Assembly (NCBI GenBank): GCA_045615765.1
Contig: JAZLFM010000019.1
Location: 1 to 64,000, forward strand
DNA: 64,000 bases
Source: UBA1715 sp045615765
GTDB taxonomy: Bacteria; Bacteroidota; Bacteroidia; Bacteroidales; UBA1715
Reading direction: 5' to 3'
Program-made: the position numbers and the translations under genes
Part shown: positions 55,186 to 63,350 of the stretch, piece by piece
Position numbering within the stretch: position 1 is the first letter of the stretch
Layout of the letters: each line of letters begins with the position of its first letter
The notes under the pieces: generated by a model
Databases searched by the model: none
Told to the model about the DNA's origin: nothing
Seen by the model: only the letters and a program-made list of their open reading frames with translations

Positions 55186-55978
55186 TTTTCTAATTTGTTC
55201 CGTATTCGTATGTTGTAGTTATTTAGAAAGTTTTAGTCAAGAGTTCCGCCACACCTCGGGACTTTTTAGTGGAAGTGCCGCAAACACCGCCTCGACAGAA
55301 ACACATATTTTGGCAATGCAAAGTAACCCTGCCATGCTTCCGTATTTGGAGCATACAGAGATTGGCGTTGCGTATAGTACAAACTACAGTGCTACGGATA
55401 TTACTTGCGCCCGCATAAATGCAGGTACCAAGGGGAACACCTTTTCGTATGGGGTATCAACAGAAATTTTCGGAAACACCCATTACCGTGAAAGCAACTA
55501 TAGCTTTTCGCTTGCTCGTACATTGTTTAAGAGTAATAGTTTCGCTCTTTGCTTTGACGTAACTAAGCGGTTCCAAGAAGAACTTCATTCTAAATACTAT
55601 GTATATCCAGAATTAGCCTATTATGCAAAAACAGGAAAAATTTCACTGGGAATACACACAATCAATCCTACATCACTACTGAAACGCAATAGCGACATAA
55701 CAAGCGTTCTAAAACTGCGAACTACCTATAATATTATTGATCCCGTTCAAATTGCATTTTTATACGCACAAACGAACAATGGCGTTCAATATGTTTCGTT
55801 TGGTGCATCATATTCTATACAAGACAAGATACTATGTACAATTTCATATACCAATAACGAATCACCGCTACAAGTCGCCGTACAATTTCCTGTATGGAAA
55901 TGCTTATTCACCTACGAAGCACAATATCATTTTTATTTAGGATTGTGCCATACGACGGAGATAGTGATTAGTTTGTAG
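55166..55978 (+). CDS. PorV/PorQ-like outer-membrane protein
   Basis: This 270-residue protein has a signal peptide (to SYLESFSQ) and then SGLFSGSAANTASTE and QSNPAMLPYLEHTEIGVAYS, which resembles the start of FadL-like and PorV/PorQ barrels (the NPA turn). Aromatic/alternating strands continue to the end (TEIVISL). PorQ and PorV belong to the type IX secretion machinery, so a role in secretion is plausible but not shown. The frame begins 20 nt before the purE stop; a shared transcript is likely. Confidence 0.65.
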   Translation: MNTRQINFLICSVFVCCSYLESFSQEFRHTSGLFSGSAANTASTETHILAMQSNPAMLPYLEHTEIGVAYSTNYSATDITCARINAGTKGNTFSYGVSTEIFGNTHYRESNYSFSLARTLFKSNSFALCFDVTKRFQEELHSKYYVYPELAYYAKTGKISLGIHTINPTSLLKRNSDITSVLKLRTTYNIIDPVQIAFLYAQTNNGVQYVSFGASYSIQDKILCTISYTNNESPLQVAVQFPVWKCLFTYEAQYHFYLGLCHTTEIVISL

Positions 55979-56013
55979 TAGTCCTAATTTACACGCATTT
56001 TGTCTTTGTTTCC

Positions 56014-56676
56014 ATGAAAATCGAACAAGAAAACGAAATCATTATTTTACTGATAAATGAACAAAGTTCTGAATATGGAATTCCTAAATATAAAGGGACA
56101 AGCATAAATACTGCGATTAGAGAATATTATTCATTTTCTACAAACCGTGAAAAAATAGCTGTTCTCAAATGGATTGTAGAACAACAACAATTTACAGAAA
56201 TAAAACGATTTACCGAAGATGAAAATGCAATTTTCACATTAAACGAGAACGAATATGATGAGATTCTAAAAAATGGAGAAATGCCAAAAAACTTACAAAT
56301 AGCCCAAAAGTTTGTAAAAAACAAATTTGATGTATTCTTGTTGTCAAATCCTTCAAACACAAAGAGCGCAGATTTTATTATTCGGAAAAAAGGAAAACTA
56401 TTTTATGTAGAAGGGAAAACTAGCAGCGGAGGAAGCGCCCTTACAACTCGATTGTTCGATGGAGCAAAACAGTCTGATAGAATTGCATTAAATCTAATGA
56501 AAACAAGCTCAATTAAGAGTATAGCAACATCCCTAAAGAAAGCATTTGAAAAGAATCCATATCTAAAAACAATCTATCTTTTCAAAAATTCAGATATGAT
56601 AGTTATTGATAGTTATTTAGCAAGATCACGCAACTTCAACAATAAACTATATAAGTTATTATCCAAAAGAAAATAA
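56014..56676 (+). CDS. Putative PD-(D/E)XK nuclease-like protein
   Basis: This 220-residue protein contains SADFIIRKKGKLFYVEGKT, a pattern of Asp120, then Glu133-x-Lys135, with hydrophobic strands around them, as in PD-(D/E)XK nucleases and in tRNase domains of the CdiA-CT type. A Ser/Gly-rich stretch and a helical Arg/Asp region follow. The first 100 residues are charged and of no recognised family. It lies at the left edge of the accessory island, next to the restriction-modification-like gene, and ends in a hairpin terminator shared with the small RNA on the other strand. Nuclease activity and target are unproven. Confidence 0.6.
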   Translation: MKIEQENEIIILLINEQSSEYGIPKYKGTSINTAIREYYSFSTNREKIAVLKWIVEQQQFTEIKRFTEDENAIFTLNENEYDEILKNGEMPKNLQIAQKFVKNKFDVFLLSNPSNTKSADFIIRKKGKLFYVEGKTSSGGSALTTRLFDGAKQSDRIALNLMKTSSIKSIATSLKKAFEKNPYLKTIYLFKNSDMIVIDSYLARSRNFNNKLYKLLSKRK

Positions 56677-56796
56677 AAAAGAGAACCATAACGATTCTCT
56701 TTTTGAACTTTCACGCCGTAGCTAAAAGTTCTTCCGACCTAACGGCTTGAGTTCGAATGGTTCAGGGCTTTCGCCTTTATGTTGATACATAAGAAC
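56675..56796 (-). ncRNA. Unclassified structured small RNA
   Basis: A promoter with ideal spacing (56801-56830) and an intrinsic terminator (56680-56700 plus T-run) bracket about 120 nt with no gene on the minus strand. The RNA folds into an early hairpin (TTATGT-ATCA-ACATAA, 56777-56792), a GNRA-capped hairpin (GGC-GAAA-GCC, 56766-56775) and a larger two-helix arm (GAACT with AGTTC, inside it GCCGT with ACGGC; about 56706-56752). I could not match it to 6S, SRP, tmRNA, RNase P or a known riboswitch. Having no downstream gene on its strand, it is likely a trans-acting RNA or an RNA partner of the island. Confidence 0.6.
56680..56705. terminator. Shared hairpin terminator
   Basis: AGAGAA / TTCTCT (56680-56685, 56695-56700), 9-nt loop. 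On the plus strand five T follow (end of the PD-(D/E)XK gene); on the minus strand six T follow (end of the small RNA). Confidence 0.85.
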
Positions 56797-56800
56797 ATGA

Positions 56801-56830
56801 CAAATATACCATTAAAAACGTAAAAACAAA
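56801..56830 (-). promoter_or_regulatory. Promoter of the small RNA at 56675-56796
   Basis: On the minus strand TTTG (56830-56827), 18 nt, TATATTTG (56808-56801): one of the best Bacteroidota promoters in the window. Confidence 0.75.
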
Positions 56831-56860
56831 ATATTTACAATGAATGATTTTGAATGTTTT

Positions 56861-57061
56861 GTAGAGACACGATTAATCGCATATCTACTTTTGAAGCTGC
56901 ATTTTTTTGAAATCCCGTTAGGGATTTTCCATTGGTAGAATTAATCCATCACGCTCTCTCCTTTTTTTAAATCCATAGGATTTTAGCTTTATGGCTTATT
57001 CCTACGGAATGTAATGCTGGGGGAATTTATGTTTCTACCAATGGATAATGCCTACGGCATT
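56861..57061. repeat. Cluster of dispersed palindromes
   Basis: From left to right: an imperfect palindrome GTAGAGACACGATTAATCGC.. (56861-56888), a hairpin with core CCCGTTAGGG (56911-56926), ATTGGTAGAA (56931-56940), a hairpin TCCATAGGA (56969-56983), a hairpin with core CCTACGG (56998-57010), TTCTACCAAT (57033-57042) and another CCTACGG hairpin (57047-57061) that overlaps the last codon of the restriction-modification-like gene. The motifs match those at 3775-4000. Confidence 0.7.
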
Positions 57062-59792
57062 ATATCAACACATTATTATATAAATTATGTGTACTTATTT
57101 TTGCATATGTTACCTTAAAGCCATCCAAAAGAGCAAACATTTGTTCTAAGCTGTCATCTTTACGTAGCTTATTAAAAACATCATCTCTTATGGTGTCTGA
57201 TTTAAACGAAGATAATACATATATTGCATTTGTAAGCATAAAATCACCTTGTGCTATTACAATTTTATCTTTCCCTGGCAGTGACGATATAAGAATATCT
57301 CCTTTTTTACAAAATCTATTTGAAGACTTTTTCTTTGATGATTTTTGAGTTTGTAAATCACCTATCTCTAAATAATCAGATGGTCTTTTTGCAAAATTCT
57401 TTTCTGTCCATTCATTTATTTGACAAAAATTGCTTAAGGGCTGCCCCGTTCTTAGTTTTATTTTAGGATAAATATCACCACTATAATTAGCAGTTTCGTT
57501 AATCGTTATATCCGATAGTTTAACTATCTTAGAAGAAACTCCTAATTTATGTTTTTGTATACTACCCATACATATAAACTCATTTGTTACAGGTATTAGG
57601 TCCTCTAAAATTGAATTTGACACCTTTGTAATACCAGAATTATTTTTGTTGCTACTAAATTTATAACCTAAAAACGATGCTTCTTTTTCCGTTAATTTAG
57701 ATGCACTCGGATTTGAATATTTAGGAGATTGATGTATTAAAACTTCATAATTCTGATTAGCAACTTGTTCTTTTCTTAAAAACATAATTACAGGACTAGT
57801 AGTTGTTCCAGAAAATGTTATATCTGCTGTCAATAATAGGGATAAAATTTTAAAATGAGACTTTATAAATGTTCGCAATGAATTGTATTTATCACCAGAC
57901 AAAACTGATTGAGGTAAAATTATTGCTGCTATACCTCCTTGTTTTAACAACTGCTCTGCTCGCTCAACAAAAAATACTTCTATTCTAGAGTCTTTGGGAT
58001 TTATATTTCCATCTAAAAGAGTAAATGTTCCTGATTTTGAATCAATACCATTTCTTTTAAAGTTTTGCATAAACCCATCTACAGAATATGGAGGATTTGA
58101 AACTACATAATCAAAAAGTTCCACTTTGTCAGTATCACTATTCAAGATTGTTTTTTTATAATCATTACAATCAAATTTATTAATTCCATCTCCTGCAATA
58201 ATTTCAGCATCCCCATCACCATTTAAGAATGTAGCAATTTTTGTTGTTTTGGCTAAACGATAATCTTTTTCGATACCTACAACGTGGAATGTATCAGCCC
58301 ATGAATAAGGCACATTTAAGTATCCATCCATTTTTTTCTTTTGGCTTGAAGTTAAGGATTTCGTAGAACTAATATTAGATAAAGTTGTTTGTATCGCTGT
58401 CATTGCACTAATCAAGAAATGACCCGCCCCACATGCATAATCAATTACCTTGGGAACAAAGTCTAAATTTCTATCGTCTATAGCTTTAAGTATTCTTTGT
58501 TCTATATCTAATGAATTAACCATAAAATCCACCAAAGGGTATGGAGTAAAAAATTGACCTTCATCTTGTTTCAAACTCGTATTCAACAAATCCTCAAAAA
58601 AATCTCCTAAAAATTGTTGCTTTGCATCATATTTAAATTTAAAATTCTGTAAAAGCTTCACTATTTCTTTAACAACAATAAAATTCTCCTGGAATGTCGC
58701 TTCATCATAAACCTCTATAAACGAAAAACTATTATTTTTCTTCAATCTTAAATTATCAAATGCATCCATAAGTTTCTGACTATCTCCACCTTTAATCCAA
58801 GGTAGCAACTGAGCATCCGTATAGTCAATAACATTTTTATTTAAACATTTTTGCATTCCGGATTTATATAATTCATTCATTCGCTTCAAAAAAGATTCTG
58901 GAGTTTCGTCATCTATATATTGAAATCTTAATCCTATATGAGTAAAGCTATTCCCATTTATGTCCATAGAGCTATATTCCATATCTTGCGAGATTTCATC
59001 TTCTAATTTTGCGACAAAGAGATTTATCATTCTCATAAAAGCCGTCGGCTTATCAGAAATAGAATTCAAACGTAAAATGGTAAGAAATTGAGAAAATAAA
59101 GTCTTTGTATCATCCTGTGAAATTTCATTTAATCTATCATAAGTCAAGATGCTCTTCGTAATATTAAAAGGAGTATTATTTGAAACATAATTTGAGTTAT
59201 CAAAAAACTTATTCCAACGATCATAGAAATCATCTGTATTTAAGGATACATTTCGCAAATCAGAACAAAAAATATTTGCAAAACAATGCTCTTCTTTATC
59301 AAAATCATAACTATAAAAGGATGCAATCTTTGTTGTTTGCTCTTGCATTGCATAAGAGCATAATTGTTTCACCTTTGATTCATTACTTGGATTAGAATAT
59401 TTTAAAAATTCATCATATTTTTTTACTTCTAACATAAATACATCTGAATTTACAGGATTCTTCAACATAACATCCAACCATATTGGAGCATGTCCAGTCT
59501 GCCATTTTTTTTCCAAAGTAATACATGAAAAAGCATAGCCTTTCTCTAATAAATTTATCAACAACATCACAACACTATGATTCTCTGGTTTTGTAAGATC
59601 AAATGTTGTATCCCTATCTGCTTGCACAGGATTTCCATTATCGGTTAAAGAATAACTATTCTTATTTACATTAAAAGTAAATTGAATTGTTTTATTCATA
59701 CAATAAACGTATTCATCCCCGAAATGAGAAAACGTTAAACCTTTGTTTTGTAGAAAATCTACCAATTCTTTAGCTGTGTGAAACATTTTCAT
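57060..59792 (-). CDS. One-polypeptide restriction-modification-like enzyme (N6-adenine methylase with nuclease and specificity domains)
   Basis: This 910-residue protein combines three parts. The N-terminal about 200 residues carry a PD-(D/E)XK pattern (Asp107 in WLDVML, Glu122-x-Lys124 in LEVKK), as in HsdR N-terminal nuclease domains. The middle is an N6-adenine methylase of the HsdM type with GQFFTPYPLVDFMV (about residue 405), SAM loop DYACGAGHFL (about 447) and NPPYSVDG (about 565). The last about 200 residues resemble a type I/IIG target-recognition domain. The layout suggests a type IIG-like enzyme that cuts and methylates, or a methylase of a phage-defence system. The DNA is noticeably AT-rich. 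The 145-nt small RNA with a terminator lies just upstream on the same strand. Confidence 0.8.
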   Translation of the reverse strand: MKMFHTAKELVDFLQNKGLTFSHFGDEYVYCMNKTIQFTFNVNKNSYSLTDNGNPVQADRDTTFDLTKPENHSVVMLLINLLEKGYAFSCITLEKKWQTGHAPIWLDVMLKNPVNSDVFMLEVKKYDEFLKYSNPSNESKVKQLCSYAMQEQTTKIASFYSYDFDKEEHCFANIFCSDLRNVSLNTDDFYDRWNKFFDNSNYVSNNTPFNITKSILTYDRLNEISQDDTKTLFSQFLTILRLNSISDKPTAFMRMINLFVAKLEDEISQDMEYSSMDINGNSFTHIGLRFQYIDDETPESFLKRMNELYKSGMQKCLNKNVIDYTDAQLLPWIKGGDSQKLMDAFDNLRLKKNNSFSFIEVYDEATFQENFIVVKEIVKLLQNFKFKYDAKQQFLGDFFEDLLNTSLKQDEGQFFTPYPLVDFMVNSLDIEQRILKAIDDRNLDFVPKVIDYACGAGHFLISAMTAIQTTLSNISSTKSLTSSQKKKMDGYLNVPYSWADTFHVVGIEKDYRLAKTTKIATFLNGDGDAEIIAGDGINKFDCNDYKKTILNSDTDKVELFDYVVSNPPYSVDGFMQNFKRNGIDSKSGTFTLLDGNINPKDSRIEVFFVERAEQLLKQGGIAAIILPQSVLSGDKYNSLRTFIKSHFKILSLLLTADITFSGTTTSPVIMFLRKEQVANQNYEVLIHQSPKYSNPSASKLTEKEASFLGYKFSSNKNNSGITKVSNSILEDLIPVTNEFICMGSIQKHKLGVSSKIVKLSDITINETANYSGDIYPKIKLRTGQPLSNFCQINEWTEKNFAKRPSDYLEIGDLQTQKSSKKKSSNRFCKKGDILISSLPGKDKIVIAQGDFMLTNAIYVLSSFKSDTIRDDVFNKLRKDDSLEQMFALLDGFKVTYAKISTHNLYNNVLI

Positions 59793-59852
59793 AAAATCTG
59801 CGTTTTATCGCCTTGCCTTCTCTATTCAGTAAAAAACGAGTTCTCTATGGAC

Positions 59853-59997
59853 AAAAAAAACGTGGAACTTGAAATATCCACGTCTTAAGGTCCTGAGAAG
59901 CCCGTTCAAACAGATAAGTCAAGCCCACGTAAACACGCAGGCATTTACTAGACTTATTCGAGTTTGAACATTTTAAATTTCTCAGGTTTAAAGACGT
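59853..59997 (-). ncRNA. Rod-shaped small RNA with terminator upstream of the methylase gene
   Basis: On the minus strand the two halves pair over most of their length: ACGTCTT with AAGACGT (ends near 59997 and 59880), CCTGAGAA with TTCTCAGG, an internal loop, GTTCAAAC with GTTTGAAC, AATAAGTC with GACTTATC, and an apical GCCTGCG/CGTGGGC stem. A terminator follows at once (7-bp stem 59860-59866 with 59877-59883, then eight T). Four bases (ACGT, 59880-59883) belong to both the closing stem and the terminator, so the two folds compete. The long hairpin with internal loop recalls 6S RNA, but this is not certain. No clean -7 box was found upstream. Confidence 0.6.
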
Positions 59998-60121
59998 TAC
60001 CGAATAAATAGCAAACGCTATGTTAATATTTAATTAATTCTATTTCTTTTTTCTATATAAATTTTTTCTCGTTGTAAAATTACAAAAAGCCAATAGATAA
60101 CCAATAACTAACTATAGAAAT

Positions 60122-60229
60122 ATGAGTATCAACAATAACGAAATCCAACCAAACCGTAAGAAAAAAAAATGGCTGGAAGCCGCAAAAGACGACATTAGAG
60201 TATTTGTAACATTATGTGCAAACCAATGA
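60122..60229 (+). CDS. Possible 35-residue basic peptide
   Basis: A frame of 35 codons (MSINNNEIQPNRKKKKW.., Lys-rich centre, ending ANQ) lies between the small RNA and the YhcG-type gene. Its codons for KKWLEAAKDD are echoed after that gene at about 61496-61522 (KKWQEANKD), see findings. No promoter box is obvious directly upstream, and the -7 box of the nuclease gene lies after its stop. It may be a real small protein or the remnant of a longer gene. Confidence 0.3.
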   Translation: MSINNNEIQPNRKKKKWLEAAKDDIRVFVTLCANQ

Positions 60230-60248
60230 TTCGTTTGGGAAATAAAAC

Positions 60249-60256
60249 TATATTTG
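60249..60256 (+). promoter_or_regulatory. -7 box TATATTTG of the YhcG-type gene
   Basis: A perfect TAnnTTTG element 59 nt before the ATG at 60316. It excludes use of the earlier in-frame ATG at 60214. Confidence 0.55.
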
Positions 60257-60315
60257 CAGTAAGCATAACATCAACAAACCGAATCATTTTTTTACGTACA
60301 CTTAAAACATGTAAT

Positions 60316-61452
60316 ATGGGACATGAAAAAACAAAGAGAACAAACGACTTTGACAAGCTTGTAATAAATGTAGAGCAGGTTCATTCTATTACAAGTTCAC
60401 ACGCACAAAACGCCATCAATCAACTTTTGACTGTTCGAAATTGGGCTATTGGCTACTATATTGTAGAGTTTGAACAAAATGGACAAAATAGAGCTACTTA
60501 CGGAGAAAAACTTTTATCTAATCTTGCTTCACGCCTTAAAATAAAAGGATTAGACCGATCTATGCTTAATATTTGTCGAAAATTCTACATCACATATCCA
60601 CAAATTTGTGATTCAGTGAATCACAAATTACAATCAATAGGGAATTCGTTTCCACTACAATCTCTATCGTTTTCACAAGCAATTAAGACACCTGATAAAT
60701 TCACAAAATCAAACAAATTTCAAACTTCACCAGAACAACTAATAGGCAAACTGTCATTTACACATCTTAGAGAAATAATGACTATTGACGACTCTTTCGA
60801 ACGTTATTTCTATGAATTTGAATGTATTCGATGTAATTGGAGTGTTCGAGAATTAAAACGTCAAATTGCAACAAATTTATTCTTTCGTGCAGGAATCAGC
60901 AAAAATCCCAAATTGTTGTTAAAAGATTTAAAACGAAAAAAAAACAACACTTCTCTTTCCATAAAAGATTCATATACATTTGAATTCTTAGGTTTGGAGG
61001 CGAAGCAAGCTGTCAACGAATCCGAATTAGAACAAGCCCTAATGAATCATTTGCAAGAATTCCTTTTAGAGAAGGGAAGAGGTTTTTGTTTTGAAGCAAA
61101 ACAAAAAAGAATAATGATAGATGATGAATATTACTATGTAGACCTTGTACTATACAATCGAATTCTACATTGCAACGTAATTATTGAACTTAAAAACGAC
61201 AAATTTTGCCACGAACATCTCGGACAACTCAATACATATATTTCCTACTACAAAGAAAACGAAATGACAGAAGGGGATAATCCTCCAATTGGAATTTTAC
61301 TTTGTACTCAAAAAGGGAAGAAAATGGTAGAATATGCTCTTGCTGGTATGGATAATAATCTATTTGTCTCCACTTATATGCTTACCCTACCAAACACTGA
61401 AATTTTGGAAAAATTCTTATTACAAGAAATAGTCGAACAAGAAAATTCGTAA
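60316..61452 (+). CDS. YhcG/DUF1016-family PDDEXK nuclease
   Basis: This 378-residue protein has the DUF1016 N-terminal part (LLTVRNWAIGYYIVEFEQ, YGEKLLSNLASRL, about residues 35-75) and a C-terminal PD-(D/E)XK domain with Asp276 in YYYVDLVLY, Glu291-x-Lys293 in VIIELKNDKF, then GQLNTYISYY and GILLCTQKG. Members of this family often sit beside type I restriction genes and are thought to cut DNA in defence or repair roles. Here it faces away from the methylase across a 0.5-kb spacer. The start at 60316 follows the promoter box and gives the usual N-terminus. Confidence 0.88.
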   Translation: MGHEKTKRTNDFDKLVINVEQVHSITSSHAQNAINQLLTVRNWAIGYYIVEFEQNGQNRATYGEKLLSNLASRLKIKGLDRSMLNICRKFYITYPQICDSVNHKLQSIGNSFPLQSLSFSQAIKTPDKFTKSNKFQTSPEQLIGKLSFTHLREIMTIDDSFERYFYEFECIRCNWSVRELKRQIATNLFFRAGISKNPKLLLKDLKRKKNNTSLSIKDSYTFEFLGLEAKQAVNESELEQALMNHLQEFLLEKGRGFCFEAKQKRIMIDDEYYYVDLVLYNRILHCNVIIELKNDKFCHEHLGQLNTYISYYKENEMTEGDNPPIGILLCTQKGKKMVEYALAGMDNNLFVSTYMLTLPNTEILEKFLLQEIVEQENS

Positions 61453-61500
61453 TGACAATTCGTACAAATGCTTTTCCTAAGGCAGAAGATTTAGAAAGAA

Positions 61501-61546
61501 ATGGCAGGAAGCCAATAAAGACTTTCTGCCATCTCTTGTATTTTTT
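61501..61546 (+). terminator. Terminator after the YhcG-type gene
   Basis: An 11-bp stem with one G-U pair (61501-61511 with 61522-61532), then CTCTTGTATTTTTT. It lies about 50 nt after the stop. Confidence 0.75.
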
Positions 61547-61588
61547 GCTATATAGTGAATTCTTACAATTCCATTATTTCACTAACAG

Positions 61589-62324
61589 TTAGCTTTTCAA
61601 GGCTTTTATCGGGATTATTCTATTCTCTGTTCTAAAATATGCCAACATATCATTTGCCGACAAAAAAGAACAATCCTGTGTTGCACCTAAGGTTTCCTTT
61701 ATAATGCTATCATTTTCTTGACCTTTTGTTTCTGCCAAACAAACTATCCTATTTTGCATCACAGATTGTAATTGGTCATTAAAAACTCCCTTACTTGCGC
61801 CACTTGATAGTATGACAAACATATTCACCAGCTTTCCTTGTGTAATTAACTGATATAACAGAGAATAGATATTTTCTAACAGATTTCCAGAGTATCTTAC
61901 CTGTTCAACAAAATCATCGAATTTATCCACTATCAAAATATAGTTTCCATACGTTTTATCTGGATATTGCAAACGACTCTGTAACTCTACCACCGCAGCT
62001 TTCAAAGTCTTAATAAAATCTATAGCATTGTCAACAATAGGCTGTTGAACACAATTCTGATTTTCATATACAGAAAACTCACATAGAAAATTCTCAGCCA
62101 ACACCAACAGTAGATCTGTTTTGTTTGCTTGCAATATAGAGGAAATAATTCTATGCAGGATTGTAGTTTTACCACTACCTGTAATTCCTGTTATAAAAAG
62201 ACTTCCAAGTTCTGCAAAAATCTATTGAAACATCTTTCAACTCTGTAAATGTCCGACTGGTATCAAACTCTTTTCCTATAACAACCGATACCGTATTTTT
62301 ATTTTCTTTCACTCGTATTAACAT
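61589..62324 (-). pseudogene. FtsK/SpoIIIE-like ATPase, frameshifted
   Basis: From the ATG at 62322-62324 the frame reads MLIRVKENKNTVSVVIGK to DVSID and then shifts inside a run of five T (minus strand, about 62217-62221). One T fewer would give DFAELGSLFITGITGSGKTT, a continuous Walker A domain of about 245 residues. The downstream frame holds the Walker B-like strand NYILIVDKFDDF and the FtsK-like segment QNRIVCLAETKG ... SANDMLAYF. FtsK-type ATPases pump DNA; a small stand-alone domain occurs in mobile elements. In the Walker B region Lys stands where a Glu is usual. A true decay event, programmed slippage or a sequencing error cannot be told apart. Confidence 0.75.
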
Positions 62325-62354
62325 AAAAAAATAATTTGAGAGATAAATATATAA

Positions 62355-62385
62355 AAAAGCTGGAATCCTGATACTTCCAGCTTTT
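62355..62385 (-). terminator. Terminator of the lipoprotein/outer-membrane protein pair
   Basis: A perfect 11-bp stem (62375-62385 with 62355-62365), 9-nt loop, with a T-rich tail on the minus strand, 23 nt after the lipoprotein stop. Confidence 0.9.
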
Positions 62386-62408
62386 CGAATGTAGAAATAT
62401 GGCTTTTA

Positions 62409-63338
62409 TCAAAGGTTTGCAGTACTAAAAGTTAGGGTCTTATCCTTGAACAAAGTGCCTGTCATAGTACCTGTTGTTGCACTAAACAAATAGCCATCTT
62501 GTTGTTCCATGTAAACTGTATAACTTCCCGCTGGCATATCTTTTATATCTTGATAATACCCCTGATTCACGGTATATGTTTTATTGAATCCTGTAGTTGG
62601 ATTTCTTACCGTAAACTTATATGTTCCACCATCGGAACCTGTAGCATTATTGTTCAATCTGATTATGCCCTTCGACTCTTCTTTTATTATTGTTGATACG
62701 GAATTTGCGCCTTTTACACAATATTTGTAGTATGTTCCGGATTCATTCGTTTGAGTGTCATTTTTCACATAAAAATAATAGGTTGTATTCTGATCTAAAC
62801 CATTGAAAGTTACTTGTCCTTTTGAATCCGTATATTTTGAAGAGCCAACAATATTCGTTTGTTTTGCATAATCTGTACTATTTGCAAATAAACGAACCGT
62901 TGCTCCCGACACCACATTGCCACTTTCATTTTTTACAGAAATAGTCAATGTGGTTGTTGTTACAGTGAAGGTAATTCTATTCTCTCCTTTTTCTAATGTA
63001 AATTCCTCATCACAGACATAATTCTGACCTTCGTAACCTGCAATTACAAAATAATATGTTTTGCTTATGTCTAAATTCGAGAATGTAGCAATACCTTTCT
63101 CATTTGCTGCAACTATAGCAACCAACGCATCATCAGACACATTATATAAAGCCGCATTAGCTCCAGCCAAATAGGTTTTTGTCGTGTTGTCATAAAGAGT
63201 AATTATAAGCGTAGAATTTTTACTTATATGTTCTTCTTGTTTTTGTTGTTCTTCTGGTTTAATGTCTGGTTTTGTACATCCAACCATCACCCCCATTGCT
63301 ACAATAGAGGTAATTAGTAAATAAATTAGTTTTTTCAT
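62409..63338 (-). CDS. Lipoprotein with repeated Cna-B/carboxypeptidase-like modules
   Basis: This 309-residue lipoprotein (lipobox VMVGC, Cys21) has a Lys/Glu/Gln-rich linker, then three related beta-sandwich modules with the pattern G-T-Y-F-V-I/Y-V after a D/N-rich turn: AGANAALYN .. FSNLDISKTYYFVIAG, SGATVRLFA .. FNGLDQNTTYYFYVK, and a shorter last one ending SYTVYMEQ. This repeats the carboxypeptidase-regulatory/Cna-B type fold found on surface lipoproteins of Bacteroidota. It is probably exposed on the cell surface. It follows the outer-membrane protein gene by 12 nt. Confidence 0.8.
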   Translation of the reverse strand: MKKLIYLLITSIVAMGVMVGCTKPDIKPEEQQKQEEHISKNSTLIITLYDNTTKTYLAGANAALYNVSDDALVAIVAANEKGIATFSNLDISKTYYFVIAGYEGQNYVCDEEFTLEKGENRITFTVTTTTLTISVKNESGNVVSGATVRLFANSTDYAKQTNIVGSSKYTDSKGQVTFNGLDQNTTYYFYVKNDTQTNESGTYYKYCVKGANSVSTIIKEESKGIIRLNNNATGSDGGTYKFTVRNPTTGFNKTYTVNQGYYQDIKDMPAGSYTVYMEQQDGYLFSATTGTMTGTLFKDKTLTFSTANL

Positions 63339-63350
63339 TATAGTAAAGTA

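Larger units (their letters stand above)
59793..60315. other. 523-bp spacer with small RNA, small frame and promoter
   Basis: Between the methylase and YhcG-type genes lie the 145-nt small RNA (minus strand), a palindrome TTGTAA-AA-TTACAA (60072-60085) that could be an operator, a 35-codon frame (60122-60229) and the -7 box of the nuclease gene (60249-60256). Confidence 0.6.

Noticed and set aside
56706..56796. c-di-GMP or other riboswitch
   Set aside because: A GGCGAAAGCC hairpin first suggested one, but the conserved joining sequences are absent and no gene lies downstream on that strand.
56861..57061. CRISPR array
   Set aside because: The hairpins differ in sequence and length and have no regular spacers; no cas gene is nearby.
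59853..59997. Type III toxin-antitoxin RNA
   Set aside because: Such antitoxin RNAs consist of tandem repeats before a toxin gene; no repeat units and no ToxN-like gene are present.
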